Source: Nitrospiraceae bacterium
GTDB taxonomy: Bacteria > Nitrospirota > Nitrospiria > Nitrospirales > Nitrospiraceae
DNA: 5,401 bases
Direction of reading: 5' to 3'
Assembly: GCA_005793285.1 (NCBI GenBank)
Contig: SXPO01000263.1
Coordinates: 1-5,401, forward strand
The notes under the pieces are model-generated. The model was not told where the DNA came from and did not search any database. It worked only from the letters and a program-made list of their open reading frames with translations. This document shows positions 1-5,317 of the stretch, piece after piece; position 1 is the stretch's first letter; every line of letters starts with the position of its first letter. The translations under genes were made by a program, and so were the position numbers.

Positions 1-433
1 CATAATCGGCTGAATTCTGCCTCGGCGCAGGCCGCCCAACGCCGATCTTGAGCCGCACGAAGCGGGAAGTGCCTAATGCCTCAATGACGGACTTGATGCC
101 ATTATGGCCGCCATGCCCGCCTGCTTGCTTGATCCTGATACACCCCGCTTCGAGGTCGAGATCATCATGAATGAGAATGAGATTATCTGGGATCAGCGTC
201 AGGTCGCGAAGCAGCCCCTTGAGCGGAGGGCCGGTCACATTCATAAAGTCGAGCGTCCCGGCCAACTCGATCAACTCCGACCCCAACCGCCCGGAGCCTC
301 GTTGCGCCGCGCCGCGTGGGAAAAGGTGGATTGCCCATCGAGCAGCAGCCCGCTCGATAACCCACACACCGACATTGTGGCGAGTTTTGGCGTAGACCTT
401 GCCGGGATTGCCCAGTCCGACGAGGAGATGCAC
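1..433 (-). CDS. pth: Peptidyl-tRNA hydrolase, C-terminal part cut by window edge
   Basis: Cytosolic esterase that cleaves peptidyl-tRNA released by stalled or aborted translation and so recycles tRNA. The frame is open from a GTG at 433 to the left edge: 144 codons of a family usually near 190-200. Family motifs are in order: GLGNPG (residues 6-11, Asn9), TRHN (17-20, catalytic His19), FMN (63-65, Asn65), HDDLDL (89-94, Asp90) and GGHGGHNG (105-112, Asn111). These match E. coli Asn10, His20, Asn68, Asp93 and Asn114, so the active site is complete. The GTG start gives MHLLVGLGNPG, the normal N-terminal spacing. It lies 2 bp after the rplY stop, and the purine-rich last Lys codons of rplY (GAAAAGAAGAAG) can serve as its ribosome binding site, which suggests translational coupling. 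The segment before FMN (GTLD) is a little unlike the common PQTFMN/PLTFMN. Identity is very secure; only the 3' end is missing. Confidence 0.96.
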   Translation of the reverse strand, partial: MHLLVGLGNPGKVYAKTRHNVGVWVIERAAARWAIHLFPRGAAQRGSGRLGSELIELAGTLDFMNVTGPPLKGLLRDLTLIPDNLILIHDDLDLEAGCIRIKQAGGHGGHNGIKSVIEALGTSRFVRLKIGVGRPAPRQNSADY

Positions 434-435
434 CG

Positions 436-1224
436 TTACTTCTTCTTTTCAGCTTCCTTTTTGTCACCCTTGGAGGCAGCTGCGTCCTTGCCGGCGTCCT
501 TTTTCTCTCCTGCTTTCGCCTCACCCGCCGACGCTGCGGCGCCAGCTTTCGCCGGTTCCGCGCCTTCACTCCCAGCCCCAGCTTCCTTGCCCTTGACCAG
601 GACTTCCGGTTCTCCTGCGGCACCTGTCGCACTCGTCAAGAGCGCTTCGAGCTTGGCATCAGATATGGGCGCCACTACACTGACAACCATTTGCTCGGCA
701 TCATCCAAAAAGCGGACCCCTTCCAGCACCGCCATATCTTTGACATGGATGCCGCCGCCGATATTCAAGGCCGACGCATCGATCTCGATATGGTCCGGCA
801 AGAGAGAGGGCAGACATTCAACATGCAGATCGCGCATATTATGGGACAACACTCCACCTTCCTTCACACCGGCAGGGATTCCTCCAATAACCTGGATCGG
901 AACTTTGACCCGAATAGGCTTGCTCATAGATACTTCAAAGAAGTCCGCGTGCAGCACGGCACCGCTCACGGGATCAACCTGATAATCGCGCAGGAGCGCA
1001 GTGCGGCTCGGATTAGATTTTGCGCCCGCAATGGCCAACGCAATCAAAGCGGAACTGCCTGCATGGGACTTCAAAATCTTGATCAACTCGTCCGGGTCAA
1101 CCGTGAGCATGAGACATTCGCCCTGTCCATAGAGCACTGCCGGAACTTTGCCCGCTCGCCGCATGGACCGCGCGACGCCCTTGCCGGCCTGCTCTCTTAC
1201 CGTCGCTGCTAAATCGAACTTCAT
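436..1224 (-). CDS. rplY: 50S ribosomal protein L25, long TL5/CTC type
   Basis: Ribosomal protein that binds 5S rRNA in the large subunit; the CTC form is linked to general stress in Bacillus. At 262 residues it is the two-domain TL5/CTC type rather than the roughly 95-residue E. coli form. Residues 1-98 form the 5S rRNA-binding domain, with the signature around 16-33 (GVARSMRRAGKVPAVLYG) and the DPVSGAVLHADFFEV stretch at 84-98. Residues 100-187 fit the TL5 C-terminal beta domain. Residues about 188-262 are a low-complexity Ala/Lys/Glu/Gly tail, probably disordered, ending in EKKK. The ATG start has a strong GGAGGAG ribosome binding site 4 nt upstream. It lies 51 bp after prs and 2 bp before pth, and all three are probably co-transcribed. 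The tail makes this member longer than many, but such tails are common in the family. Confidence 0.96.
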   Translation of the reverse strand: MKFDLAATVREQAGKGVARSMRRAGKVPAVLYGQGECLMLTVDPDELIKILKSHAGSSALIALAIAGAKSNPSRTALLRDYQVDPVSGAVLHADFFEVSMSKPIRVKVPIQVIGGIPAGVKEGGVLSHNMRDLHVECLPSLLPDHIEIDASALNIGGGIHVKDMAVLEGVRFLDDAEQMVVSVVAPISDAKLEALLTSATGAAGEPEVLVKGKEAGAGSEGAEPAKAGAAASAGEAKAGEKKDAGKDAAASKGDKKEAEKKK

Positions 1225-1228
1225 GATA

Positions 1229-1235
1229 CTCCTCC
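1229..1235 (-). promoter_or_regulatory. Ribosome binding site of rplY
   Basis: The minus strand reads GGAGGAG, then TATC, then the rplY ATG. It is a near-perfect Shine-Dalgarno sequence, though its 4-nt spacing is somewhat short. It fixes the start of L25 and is by far the strongest such site in the window, fitting the high expression expected of a ribosomal protein in a transcript shared with prs. Confidence 0.85.
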
Positions 1236-1275
1236 ATCTCCCCTGCGTGCGGCCAAAGGCCCAGTGCGTGGGGGC

Positions 1276-2217
1276 CTAGGCAAATAGTGAACTGACCGAC
1301 TCATCTTCGTGAATACGTCTGATAGCCTCTCCCAGAAGAGGGGCCACCGACAATTGATACAATTTGGGGCACGCCTGTTCTTTCCCCCGCAGAGGAATCG
1401 TATTGGTCGCGACAACCTGTGTGAGACAGGATTTCTGCAGCCGTTCCAATGCAGGGCCAGAGAGCACCGCGTGTGTGCAGGCAGTCCAGACCTCGCGCGC
1501 GCCTTGATCGACGCAAGCCTGCGCACCCTGGACAATCGTACCGGCTGTATCGATCATGTCGTCCAACAGCAACACACTCTTACCTTTGATATCACCAATG
1601 ATGTTCATCACCTGAGCTTGATTCGGCCCTTCACGCCGCTTGTCAATGATCGCCAGATTGGCCTGAATCCGCTTGGCCAAGGCACGGGCACGCTCCACGC
1701 CACCGGCATCAGGCGACACGACAACGAGATCGTTGATCTTCTTTTTCGTGATGTACTCCAACAGCACCGGCATCGCATAAAGATGGTCTACCGGCACGTT
1801 GAAAAATCCCTGAATCTGTCCCGCATGGAGGTCCATCGTCAATACCCGGTCCGTTCCGGCCGTCGTAATCAAATCGGCAACCAACTTAGCGGTAATGGGT
1901 ACACGCGGTTGGTCTTTTCGGTCTTGGCGGGCATATCCAAAGTACGGGATGACTGCGGTAATACGATTCGCCGACGACCGCTTGAGCGCGTCGATGACGA
2001 TCAGCAACTCCATCAATGAATCGTTCACCGGCTGGCAACAAGACTGGACCACAAATACGTCTGCGCCACGCACGTTTTCGTCGATCCGGACCCGAATCTC
2101 ACCGTCACTGAACGATGAGACCGTTGCCTCACCCAGTTTCTGTCCTAAGTACGTAGCGATTTCTTGGGCAAGCGCAAGGTTGGCGTTGCCAGAGAAAATT
2201 TTCAATTCCCGGTTCAT
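1276..2217 (-). CDS. prs: Ribose-phosphate pyrophosphokinase (PRPP synthase)
   Basis: Cytosolic enzyme that makes PRPP from ribose 5-phosphate and ATP, feeding purine, pyrimidine, NAD, histidine and tryptophan synthesis. The 313 residues match the usual class I length (about 310-320). Visible motifs: FSDGE (36-40, nucleotide site), [14 protein letters not shown] (92-105, ATP-binding segment with Arg97-Gln98), [12 protein letters not shown] (128-139, metal ligand His131), SPDAGG (168-173), KRR (193-195, the catalytic flexible loop) and [12 protein letters not shown] (216-227), the PRPP-binding loop. No key residue is missing. The ATG at 2217 is the only possible start, since a TAA lies three codons upstream in frame. 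No good Shine-Dalgarno sequence precedes it (the upstream text is AGATAAAATCTG), which is odd for a highly expressed gene. A 140-nt leader with a promoter, hairpin and possible small ORF lies upstream. It is followed after 51 bp by rplY. Confidence 0.97.
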   Translation of the reverse strand: MNRELKIFSGNANLALAQEIATYLGQKLGEATVSSFSDGEIRVRIDENVRGADVFVVQSCCQPVNDSLMELLIVIDALKRSSANRITAVIPYFGYARQDRKDQPRVPITAKLVADLITTAGTDRVLTMDLHAGQIQGFFNVPVDHLYAMPVLLEYITKKKINDLVVVSPDAGGVERARALAKRIQANLAIIDKRREGPNQAQVMNIIGDIKGKSVLLLDDMIDTAGTIVQGAQACVDQGAREVWTACTHAVLSGPALERLQKSCLTQVVATNTIPLRGKEQACPKLYQLSVAPLLGEAIRRIHEDESVSSLFA

Positions 2218-2276
2218 CAGATTTTATCTATGTGTCCTAATCAGTGCTCGTAAGACTCTGAATTCTCTAGTGGTTC

Positions 2277-2312
2277 TTATTCGGTAAGCGCAGGCGGACT
2301 CTTAGGATCCAT
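2277..2312 (-). CDS. Possible 11-codon leader ORF ahead of prs
   Basis: A small ORF, ATG to TAA, encodes MDPKSPPALTE. It lies between the predicted prs promoter and the prs start, 59 nt upstream of the prs ATG. A GAGG-like ribosome binding site (GAGGGGG, 1 nt from the ATG, or GAGG with 4 nt spacing) precedes it, better than the one ahead of prs itself. Its start lies in the loop of a GC-rich stem and its first codons enter the 3' arm, so its translation could affect leader folding. There is no family match and no codon run typical of attenuation. An ORF this short can easily arise by chance, so I hold it as a candidate only. Confidence 0.2.
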   Translation of the reverse strand: MDPKSPPALTE

Positions 2313-2335
2313 ACCCCCTCGTCCGCTGCACGCGC
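2288..2335 (-). promoter_or_regulatory. GC-rich stem-loop in the prs leader
   Basis: In the minus-strand transcript GCGC (2335-2332) pairs with GCGC (2291-2288), and GCGGAC (2326-2321) pairs perfectly with GTCCGC (2299-2294). A 5/2-nt internal loop separates the two helices. The 21-nt terminal loop holds the GAGGGGG motif and the ATG of the candidate leader ORF. No T-run follows, so it is not a simple terminator. It may be a regulatory or stabilising leader structure of prs, but it matches no riboswitch class I can name. Confidence 0.4.
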
Positions 2336-2359
2336 AGAGAAAGGGAACCAAGGGGTCGA

Positions 2360-2389
2360 ACTGTATCGGAAATATCAGGCTTCTGTCAA
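2360..2389 (-). promoter_or_regulatory. Predicted sigma70-type promoter of prs (-rplY-pth)
   Basis: The minus strand has a perfect -35 box TTGACA (2389-2384), an 18-bp spacer and a -10 box TACAGT (2365-2360, 4 of 6 including the key T, A and final T). Transcription would start near 2353, giving a leader of about 136 nt to the prs ATG. Its place just after the ispE stop fits a separate transcript for prs, rplY and pth. The prediction rests on consensus match and position only. Confidence 0.55.
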
Positions 2390-2414
2390 CCGAATCTGCT
2401 GCGCCACACCCCAG

Positions 2415-3341
2415 TTATGACTGAACGATCAGGGGGCCGGACGATGCACCGACGACAAAAACCTTGAGACGAGGTTGAGTTTGAAAGTGGGCCTGCGCTT
2501 GCCGAGCCTCTCCTTTGTTCCGAAAAATCCCGAAGACGGTCGCCCCACTACCCGACAACAGTGCAGCCTCTGCGCCCTGCGCCAGAAGTGCCTGTTTGAT
2601 TTCCTGAAGACTAGGATGGGCCCCGAAAACCGGCGCCTCAAAATCATTCTCAGCTACGTCAAGAACCTGTTCCCATGAAAGTCCGGATTCCCGCCCTAGT
2701 GCTGCATGAATATCCGAAAGCGGTCGTACCTTGGTCCGGCTCGAAGAGAGGTCTTGATAGGCCCACTTTGTCTCAACTGAAAACCCAGGATTGACAAGAA
2801 CAACCCATCGGTTCCCAGCGATTCGAACAGGATGCACCTGTTCGCCTCGCCCCGTCACCACGGCTGAAGGAGCGGAAAAAAAGAACGGCACATCACTACC
2901 CAGCGCCTGACCGACTTGCGCCATGTCCACCACCGACCACCCCAGATTCAATGCCCGGTCGAGTCCGATGATCGTGGCCGCTGCATCACTGCTCCCCCCT
3001 CCTAACCCCGCTCCCATCGGAATTCGCTTGACCAAAACAATCTCCACCCCAATCCTTCGCTCACAACGGCGCAGCACCGCCTCCGCGGCGCGATAGACAA
3101 GGTTCGTATGGTCCACGCTCAATGAGGGAACGTCACATTGCAGCCTGATGTCGGCATGCTCTCGATTGATCCGAATGACGACTTCGTCCTCCAATTGGAC
3201 AGTCTGCATCAGAGACCAGAGATTGTGAAACCCGTCGGTGCGGCGGTCGAGAATGCGAAGGACAAGATTGATTTTGGCGGGAGCGAAAACAGTAAGGGGG
3301 GACGACGAGACGGCAACTGATTCTGAAGAGTCTTTAGTCAC
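2415..3341 (-). CDS. ispE: 4-diphosphocytidyl-2-C-methyl-D-erythritol kinase
   Basis: GHMP-family kinase of the non-mevalonate (MEP) isoprenoid pathway; it phosphorylates the 2-hydroxyl of CDP-methylerythritol using ATP in the cytosol. The 308 residues are slightly above the usual 280-300 because of about 18 extra Ser-rich residues ahead of the first motif. Motifs: PAKINL (21-26, Lys23), DGFHNL (36-41), the ATP-binding Gly-rich loop MGAGLGGGSSDAAA (109-122), GSDVPFF (148-154, catalytic Asp150) and LLSGSGATVFG (261-271, GHMP motif 3). All are intact. The start is a GTG at 3341, with an AAGGGGG-type ribosome binding site just upstream and an in-frame TAA four codons before it, so no other upstream start exists. 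It overlaps the end of the decayed regulator by 8 bp, an arrangement typical of former translational coupling. No clear promoter of its own is seen; it may be read from the pilus locus or from within the pseudogene. Confidence 0.96.
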   Translation of the reverse strand: MTKDSSESVAVSSSPLTVFAPAKINLVLRILDRRTDGFHNLWSLMQTVQLEDEVVIRINREHADIRLQCDVPSLSVDHTNLVYRAAEAVLRRCERRIGVEIVLVKRIPMGAGLGGGSSDAAATIIGLDRALNLGWSVVDMAQVGQALGSDVPFFFSAPSAVVTGRGEQVHPVRIAGNRWVVLVNPGFSVETKWAYQDLSSSRTKVRPLSDIHAALGRESGLSWEQVLDVAENDFEAPVFGAHPSLQEIKQALLAQGAEAALLSGSGATVFGIFRNKGEARQAQAHFQTQPRLKVFVVGASSGPLIVQS

Positions 3342-3525
3342 GACCCCCTTTTATAGCATACTTTTCCAGCCGATACCGAAACGATCGTGTGCTCAGCCGA
3401 AGCAACCGAGCGGCCTTCTTCTTGACCCATTTCGATCGCTCAAGCGCCTTGAGCAACAGATCTTTCTCAATCCCGTTGACAAGCCCCTCAAGATCCACTC
3501 CATCGTCCGTCCATTCGAGCGGCAC
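3334..3525 (-). CDS. Residual Fis-type helix-turn-helix ORF of the broken regulator
   Basis: From a GTG at 3525 a 63-codon ORF stays open to TAA. It carries the C-terminal DNA-binding domain of a sigma-54 activator: a helix around LEGLVNGIEKDLLLKALERS (12-31), then KKKAARLLRLSTRSFRYRLE (35-54), the Fis-type helix-turn-helix. The sequence is well conserved, unlike the ruined ATPase part. The same frame extends upstream for 9 more codons to the amber at 3553. Upstream of the GTG only CAGGGT could act as a weak ribosome binding site, so independent expression is doubtful. Its last codons overlap the ispE start. I regard it as part of the pseudogene unless expression is shown. Confidence 0.3.
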   Translation of the reverse strand: MPLEWTDDGVDLEGLVNGIEKDLLLKALERSKWVKKKAARLLRLSTRSFRYRLEKYAIKGGRD

Positions 3526-3780
3526 ACCCTGTTGTGGCTGCGCTGAAAGTGACTAATGCAGCCAACCCTGAACATCCGTATCGGTCACCGTCTCCCCGAC
3601 TGAAAATGCGACGACGCGCTCGATCAAATTCTCCAATTCCCGAACATTGCCCCGCCATTCATGCCCCAACCTCGAACGACCCGGCCTTGTTCGAGATCGC
3701 ACCGGTGAATGATCCTTTCATTTTGTTCAAATCAGCCTCTTTCACATTCAGCGCAGGAGGGCTGGCGTATTGGAGAAACT
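3334..3780 (-). pseudogene. Remnant of a sigma-54-dependent response regulator (NtrC/PilR-like)
   Basis: Pieces of the AAA+ sigma-54 activator family are recognisable in the right order but not as one protein. One frame carries MKGSFTGAISNKAGSFEVGA, whose GSFTGA (3715-3698) is the sigma-54-contacting GAFTGA motif, and stops at TGA 3661-3659. A second frame takes up at once with EWRGNVRELENLIERVVAFS (3660-3601), the end of the AAA+ domain. In intact relatives about 140 residues separate these motifs, including Walker B, so roughly 400 bp are missing at the junction. The second frame meets an amber TAG at 3555-3553, then continues in the same frame into a Fis-type helix-turn-helix ending at 3334. 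The receiver and Walker A are not found to the right; residues before GSFTGA (EFLQYASPPALNVKEADLN) do not look like the expected LLESELFGH. It lies between pilC and ispE, where a PilR-type pilus regulator would be plausible. Family assignment is strong; the exact gene (pilR) and the right-hand limit are inferred. Confidence 0.85.
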
Positions 3781-4009
3781 CCATTAGGTGAGTACGATCA
3801 GTACATAAAAGGTTTCGACTCGTTCCCCCTTGGCCATCCTACCGCCTACCCTTCAGAGCAGGCGGCATGGAAATTCACGAACAATCAAAGATCACATGGA
3901 ATTGGAAGGCGCCGCGATACGTGTCCGGGGCTCGAGTGAGTTGACCTCACTCGCTCGACCTGGCTTACGCCACGTCGAGCGAGAAGGAGTTTTCTGCGGC
4001 TTCGATCGC
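3781..4009. other. Non-coding stretch between pilC and the regulator remnant
   Basis: No recognisable gene is found in this 229-bp stretch on either strand. On the minus strand a short ORF from 3837 reads MAKGERVETFYVLIVLT and stops at 3786-3784. A one-base frame change would join it to the EFLQYASPP segment of the regulator remnant, so it may be decayed coding sequence, but I recognise no domain in it. A 6-bp inverted repeat CCGCCT/AGGCGG (3842-3847 and 3860-3865) and the stronger hairpins at 3933-3983 lie here. It is probably the intergenic tail of pilC plus eroded sequence of the following gene. Confidence 0.5.
3933..3983 (-). promoter_or_regulatory. Overlapping hairpins after pilC, one with a GUAA tetraloop
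   Basis: On the minus strand, 26 nt after the pilC stop, CTCGCTCGAC (3983-3974) pairs perfectly with GTCGAGCGAG (3959-3950). Inside, after a G-G mismatch, TGGC pairs with GCCA around the loop GTAA. In RNA this is a GNRA tetraloop closed by C-G, an unusually stable cap; the complementary strand would give an ordinary UUAC loop, so the minus-strand RNA is the likely functional form. A second hairpin, CGAGTGAG-GTCAA-CTCACTCG (3953-3933), shares CGAG (3953-3950) with the first, so the two cannot both form fully. No T-run follows, so a classical rho-independent terminator is not supported. A role as 3'-end stabiliser, processing site or repeat-type element is possible. Confidence 0.55.
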
Positions 4010-4615
4010 TTACCCGATGGCCTGTGCCATCGTAAAGATCGGCAAATACATTGCCACCACGATAAATCCTACAGTAGTACCAAGAAATACCATCATCATA
4101 GGTTCCAAGAGCGCAGTGAGGTTCGTCACCGCTTGGTCCACCTCATCCTCGTAGAAATCCGCGATTTTCCCCAGCATGCTATCCAATGCGCCCGTCGACT
4201 CCCCGACTGCGATCATGTGAGTCACCATTTTGGGAAACGTTCCGCTCTTGGCCAACGGCTCAGAGATCGTTTTTCCGCCGCTGATACTGACCTTCGCCTC
4301 CAACAGCGAATTTTCAACGACCTTGCTTCCTGAGGTCTTTGCACAAATGGTCAATGCCTCCAGCAGCGGCACGCCGCTGGCCAGCAAGGTGCCAAGAGTG
4401 CGGGTACACTTTGCCACGGAGGCCTTTCGGATCAAATCCCCGAACACCGGCAGCTTCAATGCGAACCGATCAATCACCAGCCTCCCTTGGGTAGAGCCAT
4501 AGTACTTCTTGAATGCCATCACGCTCCCTACAATCACTCCCAAAATGATGAACCAATACGCCTGCGCGAAATTGCTCATATCGATCACAAGTTGCGTTGG
4601 CCCCGGAAGGGCCAT
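4010..4615 (-). CDS. pilC: PilC/GspF platform protein, C-terminal half (frameshifted)
   Basis: This frame encodes the second half of the type IV pilus inner-membrane platform protein. Joined to the upstream half it would be residues 204-404. It opens at an ATG just after the G-run (MALPGPTQLV), which in an intact gene would be an internal Met. A first membrane segment is AYWFIILGVIVGSVMAF (19-35). The second T2SSF domain follows, with KASVAKCTRTLGTLLASGVP (64-83), the GESTGALDSML segment (138-148), and a last membrane helix about 172-192, ending MYLPIFTMAQAIG. No lesion is seen within it, so decay, if real, is recent. Its own ATG is preceded by GGGGGGGGAA, which could conceivably act as a ribosome binding site, but a half platform protein is not known to work alone. 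Family assignment is secure; separate expression is unproven. Confidence 0.85.
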   Translation of the reverse strand: MALPGPTQLVIDMSNFAQAYWFIILGVIVGSVMAFKKYYGSTQGRLVIDRFALKLPVFGDLIRKASVAKCTRTLGTLLASGVPLLEALTICAKTSGSKVVENSLLEAKVSISGGKTISEPLAKSGTFPKMVTHMIAVGESTGALDSMLGKIADFYEDEVDQAVTNLTALLEPMMMVFLGTTVGFIVVAMYLPIFTMAQAIG

Positions 4616-5225
4616 TTCCCCCCCCGGACATTTCCTTGAACATCTTCTCGAAAACAGGAATGACCCAGATCATGAGTACGGTGATCACAATGCCGGCGAT
4701 CCCGACGATGGCGGACGGATACACCATCGCGCTCTTGATCTGTGCCTTCAGCTTCATGGCTTTTTCAATGTGTTTGGACAGACGGCTGAGAATCGTATCC
4801 AGCAGCCCGCCGACTTCTCCTGCGTGAACCATATTAACGTACAAATCGTCGAAAATTTTGGGGTGCTTGCGGAGCGCATCAGAAAACGTCGATCCTCCCT
4901 CAACCTGCACTTTGACCTCACTGATCGCCTTCCGCAGCGCTGCATTTTCTGATTGTGTCGAGAGAATTTCGAGACTCTGGATCAAAGGCAATCCAGCATT
5001 GATCATGGTCCCAAATTGACGGGTGAACACGACAAGATCCCTCTCGCTCACCCCGCTGCCGAGACTCAGCGAAAATCCTTGCCCGGCTGCTTTCTCCTCA
5101 AGGCTTGTTACAACAACACTTTGTTTGCGCAGGTGCTCGACCGCTTCATCGCGTGACTTGGCAACAAGCTCGCCTTTTTTGACAGCCCCTGACTTGCTCC
5201 GCCCAACATATGCAAACGTAGCCAT
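4470..5225 (-). CDS. pilC: PilC/GspF platform protein, N-terminal half (frameshifted)
   Basis: PilC is the polytopic inner-membrane protein at the base of the type IV pilus machine, coupling the PilB/PilT ATPases to pilin assembly and retraction. From an ATG at 5225 (MATFAYVGRSKSGAVKKGEL, the typical PilC opening) the frame gives a cytoplasmic N-terminus, the first T2SSF domain with FTRQFGTMINAGLPLIQSLE (67-86) and VHAGEVGGLLDTIL (133-146), and a membrane helix YPSAIVGIAGIVITVLMIWV (169-188). After MSGG (199-202) it runs through eight G and leaves the family sequence; the last about 49 residues, to the stop at 4470, are out-of-frame translation. Removing one G joins it to the C-terminal half and yields a normal protein of about 404 residues. 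The start has an AGGA motif 11 nt upstream and a good promoter 64 nt upstream of it. It could be a true mutation, a phase-variable switch or a sequencing error. Confidence 0.9.
   Translation of the reverse strand: MATFAYVGRSKSGAVKKGELVAKSRDEAVEHLRKQSVVVTSLEEKAAGQGFSLSLGSGVSERDLVVFTRQFGTMINAGLPLIQSLEILSTQSENAALRKAISEVKVQVEGGSTFSDALRKHPKIFDDLYVNMVHAGEVGGLLDTILSRLSKHIEKAMKLKAQIKSAMVYPSAIVGIAGIVITVLMIWVIPVFEKMFKEMSGGGNGPSGANATCDRYEQFRAGVLVHHFGSDCRERDGIQEVLWLYPREAGD
4618..4625 (-). repeat. Run of eight G (coding strand) that breaks pilC
   Basis: The plus strand has eight consecutive C here, giving eight G in the coding strand between ATGTCC and AAATGGCC. With seven G the reading is MSGGEMALPGP and PilC is continuous; with eight it is MSGGGNGPS and shifts out of frame. 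Runs of this length are prone to slippage in replication and to miscounting in sequencing. It is the only lesion seen in pilC. Confidence 0.9.
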
Positions 5226-5251
5226 AGGTCTACTCGTCCTGTTACGGCTCT

Positions 5252-5261
5252 ATCGGCCGAT
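5252..5261. other. 10-bp palindrome in the pilC 5' leader
   Basis: ATCGGCCGAT is a perfect palindrome about 27 bp before the pilC ATG and 28 bp downstream of the predicted -10 box. A protein-binding role in the transcribed leader is possible, but a palindrome this short is also expected by chance. Confidence 0.15.
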
Positions 5262-5288
5262 TAGTAAGACAATCCTGACTATGAGGCG

Positions 5289-5317
5289 AGTCTACGGGGA
5301 GGCAGAAAACCTGTCAA
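5289..5317 (-). promoter_or_regulatory. Predicted sigma70-type promoter of pilC
   Basis: The minus strand shows a perfect -35 box TTGACA (5317-5312), an ideal 17-bp spacer and a -10 box TAGACT (5294-5289, 4 of 6 with the conserved first T, second A and last T). Transcription would begin near 5282, giving a leader of about 57 nt to the pilC ATG. This makes pilC the first gene of a transcript that may run on through the regulator remnant into ispE. It is supported by consensus and position only. Confidence 0.6.

Noticed and set aside
183..632. Minus-strand ORF of 149 codons spanning the rplY end and pth
   Set aside because: Wrong frame relative to both genes; the Arg-rich product is typical of a shifted reading of Lys/Ala-rich coding sequence.
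104..982. Long plus-strand ORF (292 codons) over pth and rplY
   Set aside because: It is antisense to two securely identified genes. Its Ser/Ala/Pro-rich product mirrors the Ala/Lys/Glu tail codons of L25 and shows no domain.
1236..1275. Possible terminator or regulatory hairpin between prs and rplY
   Set aside because: Only a 4-bp GGCC-TTT-GGCC pairing plus a loose CCCC/GGGG match is seen and no T-run follows. The short spacer and strong rplY ribosome binding site fit co-transcription.
1309..2019. Plus-strand ORF of 236 codons over prs
   Set aside because: Antisense shadow of a fully conserved PRPP synthase; no recognisable motif and no ribosome binding site of note.
2218..2414. Intact tRNA gene in the ispE-prs spacer
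   Set aside because: A tRNA-like 5' start and a GTTCGA stretch occur, but the T-stem does not pair, the acceptor has no 3' partner and no anticodon arm fits.
3345..3360. TATAAAA stretch as an ispE promoter
   Set aside because: It lies directly on the ribosome binding site, would give an almost leaderless RNA, and has no acceptable -35 box at the right distance.
3842..3865. Inverted repeat CCGCCT/AGGCGG
   Set aside because: Six base pairs with a 12-nt loop in GC-rich DNA and no T-run; not distinguishable from chance, so it is noted only inside the non-coding entry.
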